The notes beneath the pieces are model-generated. The model was not told where the DNA came from and ran no database searches. It saw nothing but the letters and a program-made list of their open reading frames with translations. The translations under genes were made by a program, and so were the position numbers. A stretch of DNA of 64,000 nucleotides, taken from contig CAVTBE010000003.1 in NCBI GenBank assembly GCA_963732845.1, forward strand, positions 55,174 through 119,173, read 5' to 3'. This DNA comes from CAVSRC01 sp963732845 (GTDB taxonomy: Bacteria > Pseudomonadota > Alphaproteobacteria > Rhizobiales > Kaistiaceae). Below, piece after piece: positions 19,514 through 28,128 of the stretch (position 1 is the first letter of the stretch; the number at the start of each line of letters is the position of its first letter).

Positions 19514-20217
19514 TTCCAGCGCCGCCGTGGTAATCGCCGTCGACAACGATGCGACCGCGATGAGCCAGAGCCCCGAGGAAAGGCGGCAGAACCTGCGCAT
19601 GGTGGAGGCCTTGCTGTTTGCCTCCGCCGAGCCGCTGTCGGCGGCCGAGATCGCCGGCCGGCTGCCGGAAGGCGTCGACGTTGCCGGCCTGCTGCGCGAC
19701 GTGCAGGCGATGTATGCCGAGCGCGGCGTCAATCTGGTGCAGGTGGCGGGCAAGTGGATGTTCCGCACCGCCGGCGACCTGTCCTTCCTGCTCAGCCGCG
19801 AGGCGGTGGAGCAGAAGAAGCTGTCGCGCGCGGCGCTGGAGACGCTGGCGATCATCGCCTACCACCAGCCGGTGACCCGCGCCGATATCGAGGAGATCCG
19901 CGGCGTGGCGACCAGCAAGGGTACGCTCGACGTGCTCATGGAGACCGGCTGGATCAGGATGCGCGGCCGCCGCCGTGCGCCCGGCCGGCCGGTGACCTAT
20001 GGCGTCACCGAGGGCTTCCTCGCCCATTTCGGCCTCGACAGCGTGGCCGACCTGCCCGGCGTCGAGGAGCTGAAGGCCGCTGGCCTGCTCGAACTCGCGG
20101 ATTCCCGCCAATTTCTCGATCCCCGAGCCGCAGGCCGGCGAGGCTTTGGCGGAGGATGAGGACCCGCTGGAGGAGGGCGACAGCGGCGCGCCCGTCGACG
20201 AGGCCGGCGACGAATAG
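19506..20217 (+). CDS. scpB: Segregation and condensation protein B, C-terminus in shifted frame
   Basis: ScpB partners ScpA in the SMC condensin. Two winged-helix domains are visible (LRMVEALLFASAEPLSAAEIAGRL; LETLAIIAYHQPVTRADIEEIRGV; GRPVTYGVTEGFLAHFGL). One apparent extra base at about 20115 (TTTCTCG) separates the core from an acidic tail (PLEEGDSGAPVDEAGDE) ending at 20217; without correction the protein ends at 20159. The tail is not part of the conserved fold, so either version could work, but the acidic tail is typical of the family. Confidence 0.85.
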
Positions 20218-20395
20218 CCGCATCGCGTCGGCCCCTGGACGGGCGTAGCGGCTGCCGGCCGGTGAAAGTCCCGGCCGCGCCGAAACCCTTGTATTTGCCA
20301 AGGTCGCTGGATTGCCCCTACATGATGGCACAGGCATCTGCCGCGAGCGGGCGGGCTTGCGCGGCAGCCAGAGAGTAGAACCGGGAGAATGACCC

Positions 20396-20611
20396 ATGGG
20401 TGGTCTCAGCATTTGGCACTGGCTAGTCGTTATCGTGGTCGTCATGCTCCTCTTCGGACGGGGCAAGATTTCCGACCTGATGGGCGACGTGGCCAAGGGC
20501 GTGAAGAGCTTCAAGAAGGGGCTCGCCGACGACGACGAAGAGCCGACGACGGCCAAGCCGATCGAGAGCAAGCAGGCGGTTCCGGAAGAGAAAACCAAAG
20601 CCAAGGCCTGA
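20396..20611 (+). CDS. tatA: Twin-arginine translocase subunit TatA
   Basis: 71 residues: one N-terminal membrane helix (IWHWLVVIVVVMLLFG), the FGRGKISDLMGDVAKGVKSFKKG hinge and amphipathic helix, and a charged tail. TatA forms the pore-like assembly that moves folded proteins across the inner membrane. GGGAG lies before the ATG. First of a tatABC operon, about 180 bases after scpB. Confidence 0.95.
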   Translation: MGGLSIWHWLVVIVVVMLLFGRGKISDLMGDVAKGVKSFKKGLADDDEEPTTAKPIESKQAVPEEKTKAKA

Positions 20612-20660
20612 TCCGCGCGTTTCGCGCGGACTGACCGTCTTGCCGCCCGTTGAGCGGGCG
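20612..20660 (+). promoter_or_regulatory. Two short hairpins between tatA and tatB
   Basis: TCCGCGCG (20612-20619) pairs with CGCGCGGA (20623-20630), and CGCCCG (20644-20649) pairs with CGGGCG (20655-20660). They fill the tatA-tatB gap. No T-run follows, so they are more likely to stabilise or partly terminate the tatA message than end it. TatA is needed in excess over TatB and TatC, which fits but is not shown. Confidence 0.4.
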
Positions 20661-20677
20661 ATTGCGAGCGTTCCTGC

Positions 20678-21139
20678 ATGTTCGACATAGGCTGGACCGA
20701 ACTCCTGGTGATTGCCGTGGTGGCGATCGTCGTCATCGGGCCGAAGGACCTGCCACGGGTCATGCGCATGGTCGGCCAGTGGACCGGCAAGCTGAAGCGC
20801 ATGAGCCGCCAGTTCCAGAGCCAGTTCAACGAGGCTCTGCGCGAGGCGGAACTCGAGGACGTGCGCAAGGACGTCGAGGCGCTCGGCAAGGACGTGATCG
20901 ACATCGGCAAGAACGTGCGCGACGACGTCGCCAAGGCCGGCGCGGACATCAACAAGGGCATACAGGTGAGCGCGCCGCCAGCCGCCGAAACACCGCCCGA
21001 GCCGGCGCCCGCACCGCCGCCGGCTGAGGCACAGGCGTCGGTGGCCGCGCCGGTCGAGACGGTGGCCGCGCCGGTCGCGACGGCGGCCGTGCCGCCGGCG
21101 GAACCGGCCGCCGCCGCAGCGGGAGAGGTCAAGCCGTGA
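20678..21139 (+). CDS. tatB: Twin-arginine translocase subunit TatB
   Basis: 153 residues. FDIGWTELLVIAVVAIVVIGPKDLPRVMR is the TatB signature, with its E in the membrane helix and the GPKDLP turn. An amphipathic helix with many charged residues follows, then a Pro/Ala-rich tail typical of alphaproteobacteria. TatB with TatC forms the twin-arginine signal receptor. Overlaps tatC by 4 bases. Confidence 0.95.
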   Translation: MFDIGWTELLVIAVVAIVVIGPKDLPRVMRMVGQWTGKLKRMSRQFQSQFNEALREAELEDVRKDVEALGKDVIDIGKNVRDDVAKAGADINKGIQVSAPPAAETPPEPAPAPPPAEAQASVAAPVETVAAPVATAAVPPAEPAAAAAGEVKP

Positions 21140-21975
21140 CCGACAAGGACACCGCGGCATCCCCGCCCGAAGAACTGGACGAGATCGAGGCGAGCCGCGC
21201 GCCGCTCCTCTCCCATCTGATCGAGCTGCGCCAGCGCCTGATCCGCGCCATCGCCGCGGTGATGGTCGCCTTCGTCGTCTGTTTCATCTTCGCCAAGCAG
21301 ATCTACAACATTCTGCTCATTCCCTATGTCTGGGCGGCGAGCATGCATGGCGACGTGCCGCGCCTGATCTACACGGCACCGCAGGAATATTTCATCACCC
21401 AGATGAAGGTGGCGCTGTTCGGCGCGCTGTTCATCGCCTTCCCGGTGATCGCCATCCAGATCTACAAGTTCGTGGCGCCGGGCCTCTACAAGAACGAGCG
21501 CCAGTCCTTCCTGCCCTATCTGATCGCCACGCCGGTGCTGTTCATCCTCGGCGCGCTGGTGGTCTTTTCCATCATGATGCCGCTGGCCATGCGCTTCTTC
21601 CTGTCGCTCGAGCAGCCGGGCGGCAACGGCGTAGCGGCGATCGATCTCTTGCCCAAGGTCGACGAGTATCTCGGCCTGGTCATGACGCTGATCCTCGCCT
21701 TCGGCCTTGTCTTCCAGCTTCCGGTCATCCTGACGCTGCTCGCCCGTATCGGCATTGTCTCCTCCGATATGCTGAGGGGCGGCCGGCGCTATGCCATCGT
21801 GCTCGCCTTCATCGCCGCCGCGGTGCTCACCCCGCCGGACCTCATCTCGCAGTTCGGCCTCGCTTTGCCGACCCTGCTCCTCTACGAGGGCTCGATTCTG
21901 TCGGTGAGGATGGTCGAGCGTCGCCGCGCCCGCGCCGAGGCGGCGCGCGCGGCGGCCGAGGGCGGCGTCACCTGA
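21136..21975 (+). CDS. tatC: Twin-arginine translocase subunit TatC
   Basis: 279 residues with six membrane helices. The cytoplasmic N-terminus SHLIELRQRLIRAI is the signal-peptide contact region of TatC; PQEYFITQMKVALFGALFIAFP, and the FxLE-type segment seen as FFLSLEQ, are also family hallmarks. Start overlaps the tatB stop (GTGA). The C-terminal tail is Arg/Ala-rich. Intact. Confidence 0.96.
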   Translation: MTDKDTAASPPEELDEIEASRAPLLSHLIELRQRLIRAIAAVMVAFVVCFIFAKQIYNILLIPYVWAASMHGDVPRLIYTAPQEYFITQMKVALFGALFIAFPVIAIQIYKFVAPGLYKNERQSFLPYLIATPVLFILGALVVFSIMMPLAMRFFLSLEQPGGNGVAAIDLLPKVDEYLGLVMTLILAFGLVFQLPVILTLLARIGIVSSDMLRGGRRYAIVLAFIAAAVLTPPDLISQFGLALPTLLLYEGSILSVRMVERRRARAEAARAAAEGGVT

Positions 21976-22117
21976 AGGGTGGCTTAGGCCCCGCCAGCCA
22001 ACAGACGCGCGCTTCTCGCCGGCCTACCCGAAATAACCGGCTGGATCGGCGAGAGGTGTTTGTTTCCGCCCGCGCGAGTGACTAAAAGGCGCGGAGAAAC
22101 CCACCGGACTGCTCCCC

Positions 22118-23593
22118 ATGCTCGACATCAAATGGATCCGCGACAATCCCGATCTCCTGGCCGAAGCGCTGGAGAAGCGCGGAACTTCGCCGGCCAACGC
22201 CCGCGCCACCGTCGCTGACGCCATCGAGCGCGACGAGACGCGGCGGGCGCACATCCTCAAGCTGGAAGAGGCGCAGGCGCGCCGCAATGCCGCCTCCAAG
22301 GAGATCGGCAAGGCCAAGGCCCAGAAGGACGAGGCCACCGCCGCGAAGCTGATGGCCGAGGTCGCCGAGCTGAAGACCTTCCTGTCGGATGCCGAGAGCC
22401 GGGGGCGCGAACTGGACAAGGCGCTCGACGCGGCGCTCGCCGTCATCCCCAACCTGCCGCTCGACGACGTGCCGGTGGGGCCGGACGAGCACGCCAACGT
22501 GCAATACCGCCTGTGGGGCGAGAAGCCCGCCATCACCGATGCCAAGGAGCATTTCGAGCTGGGCGAGGCGATGGGCGGCATGGACTTCGAGGCCGCCGCC
22601 AAGCTCTCCGGATCGCGCTTCGTCGTGCTCAAGGGACAGTTGGCGCGCATGGAACGCGCGCTTGGCCAGTTCATGCTCGACCTGCACACCACCGAGCACG
22701 GCTATACGGAAGTCCAGCCACCGCTGCTGGTGCGCGACGATGCGGCTTTCGGGACCGGGCAGTTGCCGAAGTTTGCCGAGGATCTGTTCGCCACAAACAC
22801 CGACATATTCCAGGCCGAATGGGGCGAGTTCTCTTTTGCTGATGGGGCGGTGGGCCTCTTCAATCCTCGCTTCAACGATCCACGCCGTCAGCAGGAATTT
22901 GAAGACGCTCGACGTATCGCGAGGCAGGTCGGCATGCGGCGCGATCGAGATCAGGAACAGGCCAGCCTTTACGCCAGTCAGTCTCTGTGGCTCATCCCCA
23001 CGGCGGAGGTGCCGCTCACCAATCTCGTGCGTGAGTCGATCCGCGACGAGGCCGAACTGCCGATCCGCGTCACCGCGCTCACGCCCTGCTTCCGCTCCGA
23101 GGCCGGGGCGGCGGGCAAGGACACCCGCGGCATGCTGCGCCAGCACCAGTTCAACAAGGTCGAGCTGGTCTCGGTCACCACGCCGGAAGCCTCACGCGAC
23201 GAGCACGAGCGCATGCTCGTCTGCGCCGAGGAGGTGCTCAAGCGCCTCGACCTGCATTACCGCGTGATGACGCTGTCGACCGGCGACATGGGCTTCGGCG
23301 CCCAGAAGACGTACGACATCGAGGTGTGGCTGCCGGGGCAGGGGAGCTATCGCGAAATCTCGTCCATCTCGCTCTGCGGCGATTTCCAGGCGCGGCGCAT
23401 GGCGGCGCGCTACCGGCCGAAGGAAGGCAAGGGAAACCGCTTCGTGCATACCCTCAACGGCTCCGGCGTCGCCGTCGGCCGCTGCCTGATCGCCGTCATG
23501 GAGAACTACCAGAATTCCGACGGCTCGATTTCGGTGCCCGAAGTGTTGAAGCCCTATATGGGAGGAATGGAACGAATAGGGAGCAGCGGCTAG
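22118..23593 (+). CDS. serS: Seryl-tRNA synthetase with an unusual internal insertion
   Basis: 491 residues against about 425-430 usual. The N-terminal coiled-coil tRNA-binding arm (residues about 30-100), motif 2 (TPCFRSEAGAAGKDTRGMLRQHQF) and motif 3 (NGSGVAVGRCLIAVMENYQ) are intact. Between GTGQLPKFAEDLF and LWLIPTAEVPLTNLV, where most bacterial enzymes have 5-20 residues, there are about 60 (residues about 225-289), encoded by DNA of about 59% GC by hand count, well below the neighbours. The frame is continuous. The last residues (ERIGSSG) are encoded by an intergenic-type repeat. Function as serine-tRNA ligase is expected if the insert forms a surface loop. Confidence 0.93.
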   Translation: MLDIKWIRDNPDLLAEALEKRGTSPANARATVADAIERDETRRAHILKLEEAQARRNAASKEIGKAKAQKDEATAAKLMAEVAELKTFLSDAESRGRELDKALDAALAVIPNLPLDDVPVGPDEHANVQYRLWGEKPAITDAKEHFELGEAMGGMDFEAAAKLSGSRFVVLKGQLARMERALGQFMLDLHTTEHGYTEVQPPLLVRDDAAFGTGQLPKFAEDLFATNTDIFQAEWGEFSFADGAVGLFNPRFNDPRRQQEFEDARRIARQVGMRRDRDQEQASLYASQSLWLIPTAEVPLTNLVRESIRDEAELPIRVTALTPCFRSEAGAAGKDTRGMLRQHQFNKVELVSVTTPEASRDEHERMLVCAEEVLKRLDLHYRVMTLSTGDMGFGAQKTYDIEVWLPGQGSYREISSISLCGDFQARRMAARYRPKEGKGNRFVHTLNGSGVAVGRCLIAVMENYQNSDGSISVPEVLKPYMGGMERIGSSG

Positions 23594-23649
23594 AACGTGC
23601 ACTCCCTTTCGCGGTTCCCTACCACTCACTGATCGCTGTTCACTATTCG
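23573..23649. repeat. Imperfect palindromic element overlapping the 3' end of serS
   Basis: CGAATAGGGAGCAGCG (23573-23588) and CGCTGTTCACTATTCG (23634-23649) pair at 14 of 16 positions. The left arm lies inside the serS reading frame and supplies its last codons. Sequence and arrangement resemble the CTATTCGC element at 10867-10911. It sits between serS and surE and may act as a transcript-end hairpin. Confidence 0.55.
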
Positions 23650-23658
23650 CCGGATCCA

Positions 23659-24438
23659 ATGCGCATTCTCATCACCAATGACGACGGCATCAATTCGCCC
23701 GGCCTCGCGACGCTGGAAAGCATCGCGCGCCATTTCGCCGACGATATCTGGGTGGTCGCGCCCGAGTCCGACCAGTCGGGCCTCGCCCATTCGCTGTCGC
23801 TCAACGACCCGCTGCGCCTGCGCCAGCTCGCCGACAAGCACTATGCCGTGCGCGGCACGCCGAGCGACTGCGTCATCATGGCGATCCGCCGCCTGCTCGC
23901 CGACCACAAGCCCGACCTCGTGCTCTCCGGCGTCAATTCCGGCGCCAACATGGCCGAGGACCTGACCTATTCCGGCACGGTCGCCGGCGCCATCGAGGGC
24001 ACGCTGCTCGGCGTCAGGTCGATCGCCGTCAGCCAAGCCTACACCTATCATCACGACGAGCGCATGGTGCCCTGGGAGACGGCCGAGACACTCGCCCCCG
24101 ACATCATCCGCAAGGTGCTCGACTTCGGCTTCCCCAACGGCGTCTTCTACAATCTCAATTTCCCCAACTGCGCCCCTGGCAAGGTCACTGGCATTGCCGT
24201 CACCCATCAGGGCAAGCTCGCCCATGCGCTCCACATCGACGAACGCCGCGATGGGCGCAACCTGCCTTATTACTGGCTGATGTACCGCCGCGCCGAGACC
24301 GCCGCCGGGCCGGGCAGCGATGTCGAGGCGGTGGAGAGCGGCATGATCTCGGTCACGCCGCTGCGCATCGACATGACCGCCGATGAGCTGCACGATTCCC
24401 TCAGCCGTCACTTCGACGGGGCTGGCACGTCGGGCTGA
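23659..24438 (+). CDS. surE: 5'-nucleotidase SurE
   Basis: 259 residues. RILITNDDGINSPGL carries the metal-binding DD pair, and APESDQSGLAHSLSL, GTPSDCV and LSGVNSGANMAEDLTYSGTVAGA are the conserved SurE segments. It dephosphorylates nucleoside monophosphates. The start is the ATG at 23659 that begins the conserved strand; the upstream part of the open frame has no similarity. Its TGA overlaps the pcm ATG (TGATG), so the two are coupled. Confidence 0.95.
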   Translation: MRILITNDDGINSPGLATLESIARHFADDIWVVAPESDQSGLAHSLSLNDPLRLRQLADKHYAVRGTPSDCVIMAIRRLLADHKPDLVLSGVNSGANMAEDLTYSGTVAGAIEGTLLGVRSIAVSQAYTYHHDERMVPWETAETLAPDIIRKVLDFGFPNGVFYNLNFPNCAPGKVTGIAVTHQGKLAHALHIDERRDGRNLPYYWLMYRRAETAAGPGSDVEAVESGMISVTPLRIDMTADELHDSLSRHFDGAGTSG

Positions 24439-25100
24439 TGACCACGCCCGGCACCGACGCGGAGCGCCGTGAACACATCGCCGGGATGATCCTGCGCCTG
24501 CGCCGTGCCGGCATCACCGACCGGCGCGTGGTCGCTGCCATCGAGGCGGCGCCGCGCGACCTCTTCGTGCCGGCGGAGCTGCGCGCCGACGCCTATGCCG
24601 ACCGGGCGCTGCCCATCGATTGCGGCCAGACCATCAGCCAGCCCGTGATCGTCGGCGCGATGACTGCCGCGCTCGATGTCGGTGCCGACGACCGCGTGCT
24701 CGAGATCGGCACCGGCACCGGCTACCAGACCGCGATCCTCGCCCGCCTGGCGCGGCGGGTTTACACCATCGAACGCTTCCGCACGCTCACCGCCGCCGCC
24801 GAATCCCGCTTCCGCACGCTCCGCCTCACCAACATCACCACGCTGGTCGGCGACGGCATCAAGGGCTGGCCGGAGCAGGCGCCCTTCGACCGCATCATCG
24901 TCACCGCCTCCGCCGACGCCGTGCCCGAAGCCCTGTTCAAGCAGGTGCGTCTCGGCGGCGTGCTCATCATGCCGGTCGGGCCGGCCGACGGCGTGCAGAA
25001 GCTGATGCGTTTCGAGCGCGGCGAGGAGGGCTTCACCCAGCGTGAACTCGCCGAGGTGCGCTTCGTGCCGCTGATCCCCGGCAAGGCCCAGCGGCTGTAG
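24438..25100 (+). CDS. pcm: Protein-L-isoaspartate O-methyltransferase
   Basis: 220 residues with the Pcm hallmarks DCGQTISQPVIVGAMTAALD and the SAM-binding VLEIGTGTGYQTAILARL. The enzyme methylates isoaspartyl residues so that damaged proteins can be repaired. It is coupled to surE by a 1-base overlap, the classic surE-pcm pair, and is followed by the LysM/M23 gene, also a conserved order. Confidence 0.94.
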   Translation: MTTPGTDAERREHIAGMILRLRRAGITDRRVVAAIEAAPRDLFVPAELRADAYADRALPIDCGQTISQPVIVGAMTAALDVGADDRVLEIGTGTGYQTAILARLARRVYTIERFRTLTAAAESRFRTLRLTNITTLVGDGIKGWPEQAPFDRIIVTASADAVPEALFKQVRLGGVLIMPVGPADGVQKLMRFERGEEGFTQRELAEVRFVPLIPGKAQRL

Positions 25101-25260
25101 CGCTCCGGTTCGAGCGGCTTCGCGCTTTTCTTCTGCCCGCGCGGCCCGCATCGCGGCCATAACGTGTTGGCGAAACACAAGCGTTCCGACTGTTTAGTCT
25201 TTATCAACGTTACCAGCGTTTACTCGCATCAGTTCCGAGTTCAGTCGTGCGAGTTGAGCA

Positions 25261-26607
25261 ATGCGTAACCGTAACTCCGCCTTCCGGTCCCGCGCCCTTG
25301 GCCATGCCGCCTTTGTCGTCGTTGCTGCCGGACTGGCCGCTTCCTGCAGCAACGCCACGCGCTTTCAGGAACCCTTCTTCACCGGCTCCACCGAAAACCA
25401 GCGCGAGATCATCGGCCAGGCCGACGCCCAACCGATGCCGGCTGCCATTCCGCAGCCATCGACCGCTGTTTCCCGCGCCGAGCTGCCGCCGCCACCTTCC
25501 GCCCCGGCCAGCACCGCAATCGCCGCCAACACCAGCGGCGAATATGGCTGGTCCGCCGTCGGCGGGCAGGTGATCACCGTCCGCTCCGGCGACACGCTCA
25601 ATTCGCTGGCCAGCCAATACGGGGTGCCCGAGGAGCAGCTTCTTTCCGCCAATCAGATGAGAAGCGCCGCCGATGTTCGCGCCGGCCGCGTCATCGTCGT
25701 TCCGCACCGCGTCGCTCTGGCGCCCAATGCCACCGTCAGGCCGACGCCGGTAAGCTACACGCCGGCCGCCGCCAGCGTCATGCCGACGCCGGCGAAGCCG
25801 GGCGTCAGTACCGCCACCCATACCGTCGTTGCCGGCGATACGCTCTATGGCATCGCCCGGCGCTACGGGGTCACGGTCCGCGAGCTGGTCGCCATCAACG
25901 GCCTGCCCTCGGCTGAAGCGATCCATCTCGGCCAGACGCTGAAGTTGCGCTCCGACGGACGCCCGGCGACCGTCACCGCTGCCACGCAGGCCGCCAAGCC
26001 AACCATCCCGGGCGCCCAGCCGACCCGTGTCGCCTCGCTCGATGCCAAGGCCAGGATTCCGGTCCAGGCCCCGGCCGCTCCCAAGGCGGCGGAGCCGCCG
26101 CTGGCCGACACCTCTGGCGCCCCCGCGGTTCCGGCCGTGCCCACCGTTCCGGTCATCAAGGGCGGCAACGACGACGCTGCCGCGGCCAACGCGGCCATCG
26201 ACCGGGCCGCCGACGCCGGCTCGAAGACGGGCACAGAGTTCCGCTGGCCGGTGCGCGGCCGCATCATCGCCGGCTTCGGCACCAAGCCGAACGGCGAGAA
26301 GAACGACGGCATCAACCTCGCCGTTCCTGAAGGCACCGCCGTCAAGGCGGCCGAGGCCGGAACCGTGATCTATGCCGGCAACGAACTGGAAGGCTACGGC
26401 AACCTGATCCTCGTCCGTCACGCCGACGGCTGGGTGTCGGCCTACGCCAACAACAAGGATCTGGCCGTCAAGCGCGGCGACAAGGTGCGCCGCGGTGAGG
26501 TCATCGCCCATGCCGGCATGTCCGGAGCCGTGTCCTCGCCGCAGGTCCACTTCGAGCTGCGCAAGGGTGCCAAGCCCGTCAATCCGCTGGATTACCTCGC
26601 CAGCTAA
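25261..26607 (+). CDS. NlpD-like LysM/M23 protein with degenerate peptidase site
   Basis: 448 residues: an export signal with a possible lipobox cysteine (GLAASCSN, C29), two LysM domains (ITVRSGDTLNSLASQYGV; HTVVAGDTLYGIARRYGVTVRELVAINGL), a Pro/Ala linker, and a C-terminal M23/LytM domain (GYGNLILVRHADGWVSAYANNKD; VHFELRKGAKPVNPLDYL). The first zinc-ligand motif HxGID reads NDGINL, and the usual YAH reads YAN, so two metal-binding positions appear lost. That is typical of amidase activators such as NlpD and EnvC rather than active endopeptidases. The role in cell separation is inferred. Confidence 0.88.
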   Translation: MRNRNSAFRSRALGHAAFVVVAAGLAASCSNATRFQEPFFTGSTENQREIIGQADAQPMPAAIPQPSTAVSRAELPPPPSAPASTAIAANTSGEYGWSAVGGQVITVRSGDTLNSLASQYGVPEEQLLSANQMRSAADVRAGRVIVVPHRVALAPNATVRPTPVSYTPAAASVMPTPAKPGVSTATHTVVAGDTLYGIARRYGVTVRELVAINGLPSAEAIHLGQTLKLRSDGRPATVTAATQAAKPTIPGAQPTRVASLDAKARIPVQAPAAPKAAEPPLADTSGAPAVPAVPTVPVIKGGNDDAAAANAAIDRAADAGSKTGTEFRWPVRGRIIAGFGTKPNGEKNDGINLAVPEGTAVKAAEAGTVIYAGNELEGYGNLILVRHADGWVSAYANNKDLAVKRGDKVRRGEVIAHAGMSGAVSSPQVHFELRKGAKPVNPLDYLAS

Positions 26608-26663
26608 GGCCGACAGGTATCACTCAATTTGATCACCGTCTGACCTCCACATCTGGACGCTGA

Positions 26664-27557
26664 TCAATCAGGCTGGCGGGGCGGCTTGTCCGACAGGGCA
26701 ACCCCAAGTCGCCCCGCCAGATCCTGAATGAACTGCCAGGCGACCCGGCCGGAGCGGGCGCCGCGCGTCGTCGACCACTCCAGCGCTTCCGCGGCCAGTT
26801 GCTCCGCGTCGATGGTCAGCCCGTACCGCCCCACATAGCCGCGCACCATCGCCAGATATTCGTCCTGGCTGCATCTGTGGAAGCCGAGCCACAGGCCGAA
26901 GCGGTCGGACAGCGACACCTTCTCCTCGACCGCCTCGTGCGGGTTGATGGCGGTCGAACGTTCGTTCTCCATCATGTCGCGCGGCAACAGGTGGCGGCGG
27001 TTGGAGGTGGCGTAGAAGACCACGTTCGCCGGCCGCCCCTCGATGCCGCCTTCCAGCGCCGCCTTCAGCGACTTGTACGAGGTGTCGTCGCCGTCGAAGG
27101 AGAGGTCGTCGCAGAACAGGATGAAGCGCTGCGCCGCCGGGCGCACCAGCGTCATCAGGTCGGGCAGGGTCTCGATGTCCTCGCGGTGGATCTCGATGAG
27201 CTTGAGCGGGCGGGCCGGGTCGGCCGCGTTGAGCCCGGCATGGACCGCCTTGACCAGCGAACTCTTGCCCATGCCGCGGGCGCCCCACAGCAGCGCATTA
27301 TTGGCCGGCAGCCCGCGCTGGAAGCGCTCGGTGTTCTCCAGGAGGATGTCGCGCAGCCGGTCGATCCCCTTGAGCAGGTCGATTTCCACCCGGTTCACCC
27401 TGTCCACCGGCTGCAGGCTGCGGCTCGCCGCGTGCCAGACGAAGGCGTCCGCGGCGGCGAAATCCGGCCTCTCGGGCACCGGCGGAACCGCCCGTTCGAC
27501 CAGCCGCAGGAGCCGGTCGAGACGTTCGGCAATGGCATTCAGGTCCTTGTCGGACAA
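26664..27557 (-). CDS. DUF815-family AAA ATP-binding protein
   Basis: 297 residues. Walker A is seen in LLWGARGMGKSSLVKAVH and Walker B in FILFCDDLSFDGDD, followed by VVFYATSNRRHLLPRDMMENE, a DUF815 hallmark. The start is TTG, chosen because GGGAGGA lies about 7 bases before it and the protein MSDKDLNAIAERLDRLL fits the family. The biological role of DUF815 ATPases is not established. Divergent from yajC with about 180 bases between starts. Confidence 0.85.
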   Translation of the reverse strand: MSDKDLNAIAERLDRLLRLVERAVPPVPERPDFAAADAFVWHAASRSLQPVDRVNRVEIDLLKGIDRLRDILLENTERFQRGLPANNALLWGARGMGKSSLVKAVHAGLNAADPARPLKLIEIHREDIETLPDLMTLVRPAAQRFILFCDDLSFDGDDTSYKSLKAALEGGIEGRPANVVFYATSNRRHLLPRDMMENERSTAINPHEAVEEKVSLSDRFGLWLGFHRCSQDEYLAMVRGYVGRYGLTIDAEQLAAEALEWSTTRGARSGRVAWQFIQDLAGRLGVALSDKPPRQPD

Positions 27558-27739
27558 AGAGAATCCTCCCTCAAGCGGGGGCCGCAGGCGGCCGGCAGGG
27601 TTAGCACGCGGCGGCCCCGGCCGCCAAGCGGTGCATTCGGTCGCGCCAGCGCCTATATCGTTTGCAATGGATGGCCGCCCCGCTATAGTCCGCGCCGTTT
27701 CGCGTCGGTCGTTGCGCCGCCGAAGACAGGAGTAGCTCT

Positions 27740-28090
27740 ATGTCGTTTGTGACTCAGGCCTATGCGGCGACGGCCGCCCCGGACGGCGGCCTGTTCGGCG
27801 GGACCATCACCGGTCTGCTGCCGATCGTCCTGATATTCGTGATCATGTATTTCCTCATCCTGCGCCCCCAGCAACAGCGGCAGCGCCAGCATCGCGAGAT
27901 GATCGCCAATGTCCGCCGCGGCGACACCATCGTCACCTCGGGCGGTCTCATCGGCAAGGTCGCCAAGGTGGACGAGAACGAGATCCAGATCGAGATCGCC
28001 GAAGAAACGCGGGTGCGGATCGTGCGCAGCATGATCTCCGAAGTCCGCGCCAAGGGCGAGCCGGTGAAGGAAGTAAAGGAAAACGGCTGA
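27740..28090 (+). CDS. yajC: Preprotein translocase subunit YajC
   Basis: 116 residues: an N-terminal membrane helix (LLPIVLIFVIMYFLILRPQQQRQ) followed by a soluble domain (VRRGDTIVTSGGLIGKVAKV). YajC associates with SecDF in the Sec holotranslocon. Placed directly before secD as in most proteobacteria. Confidence 0.94.
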   Translation: MSFVTQAYAATAAPDGGLFGGTITGLLPIVLIFVIMYFLILRPQQQRQRQHREMIANVRRGDTIVTSGGLIGKVAKVDENEIQIEIAEETRVRIVRSMISEVRAKGEPVKEVKENG

Positions 28091-28128
28091 AATGGCCTTT
28101 GGCCTGACACGCGCCCGGACCTGATTGC

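Noticed and set aside
15413..20217. Programmed +1 frameshifting as the explanation for the broken genes.
   Set aside because: Too many sites in one small region with no common slippery sequence or stop context; sequence error is simpler. Left as a checkable alternative only.
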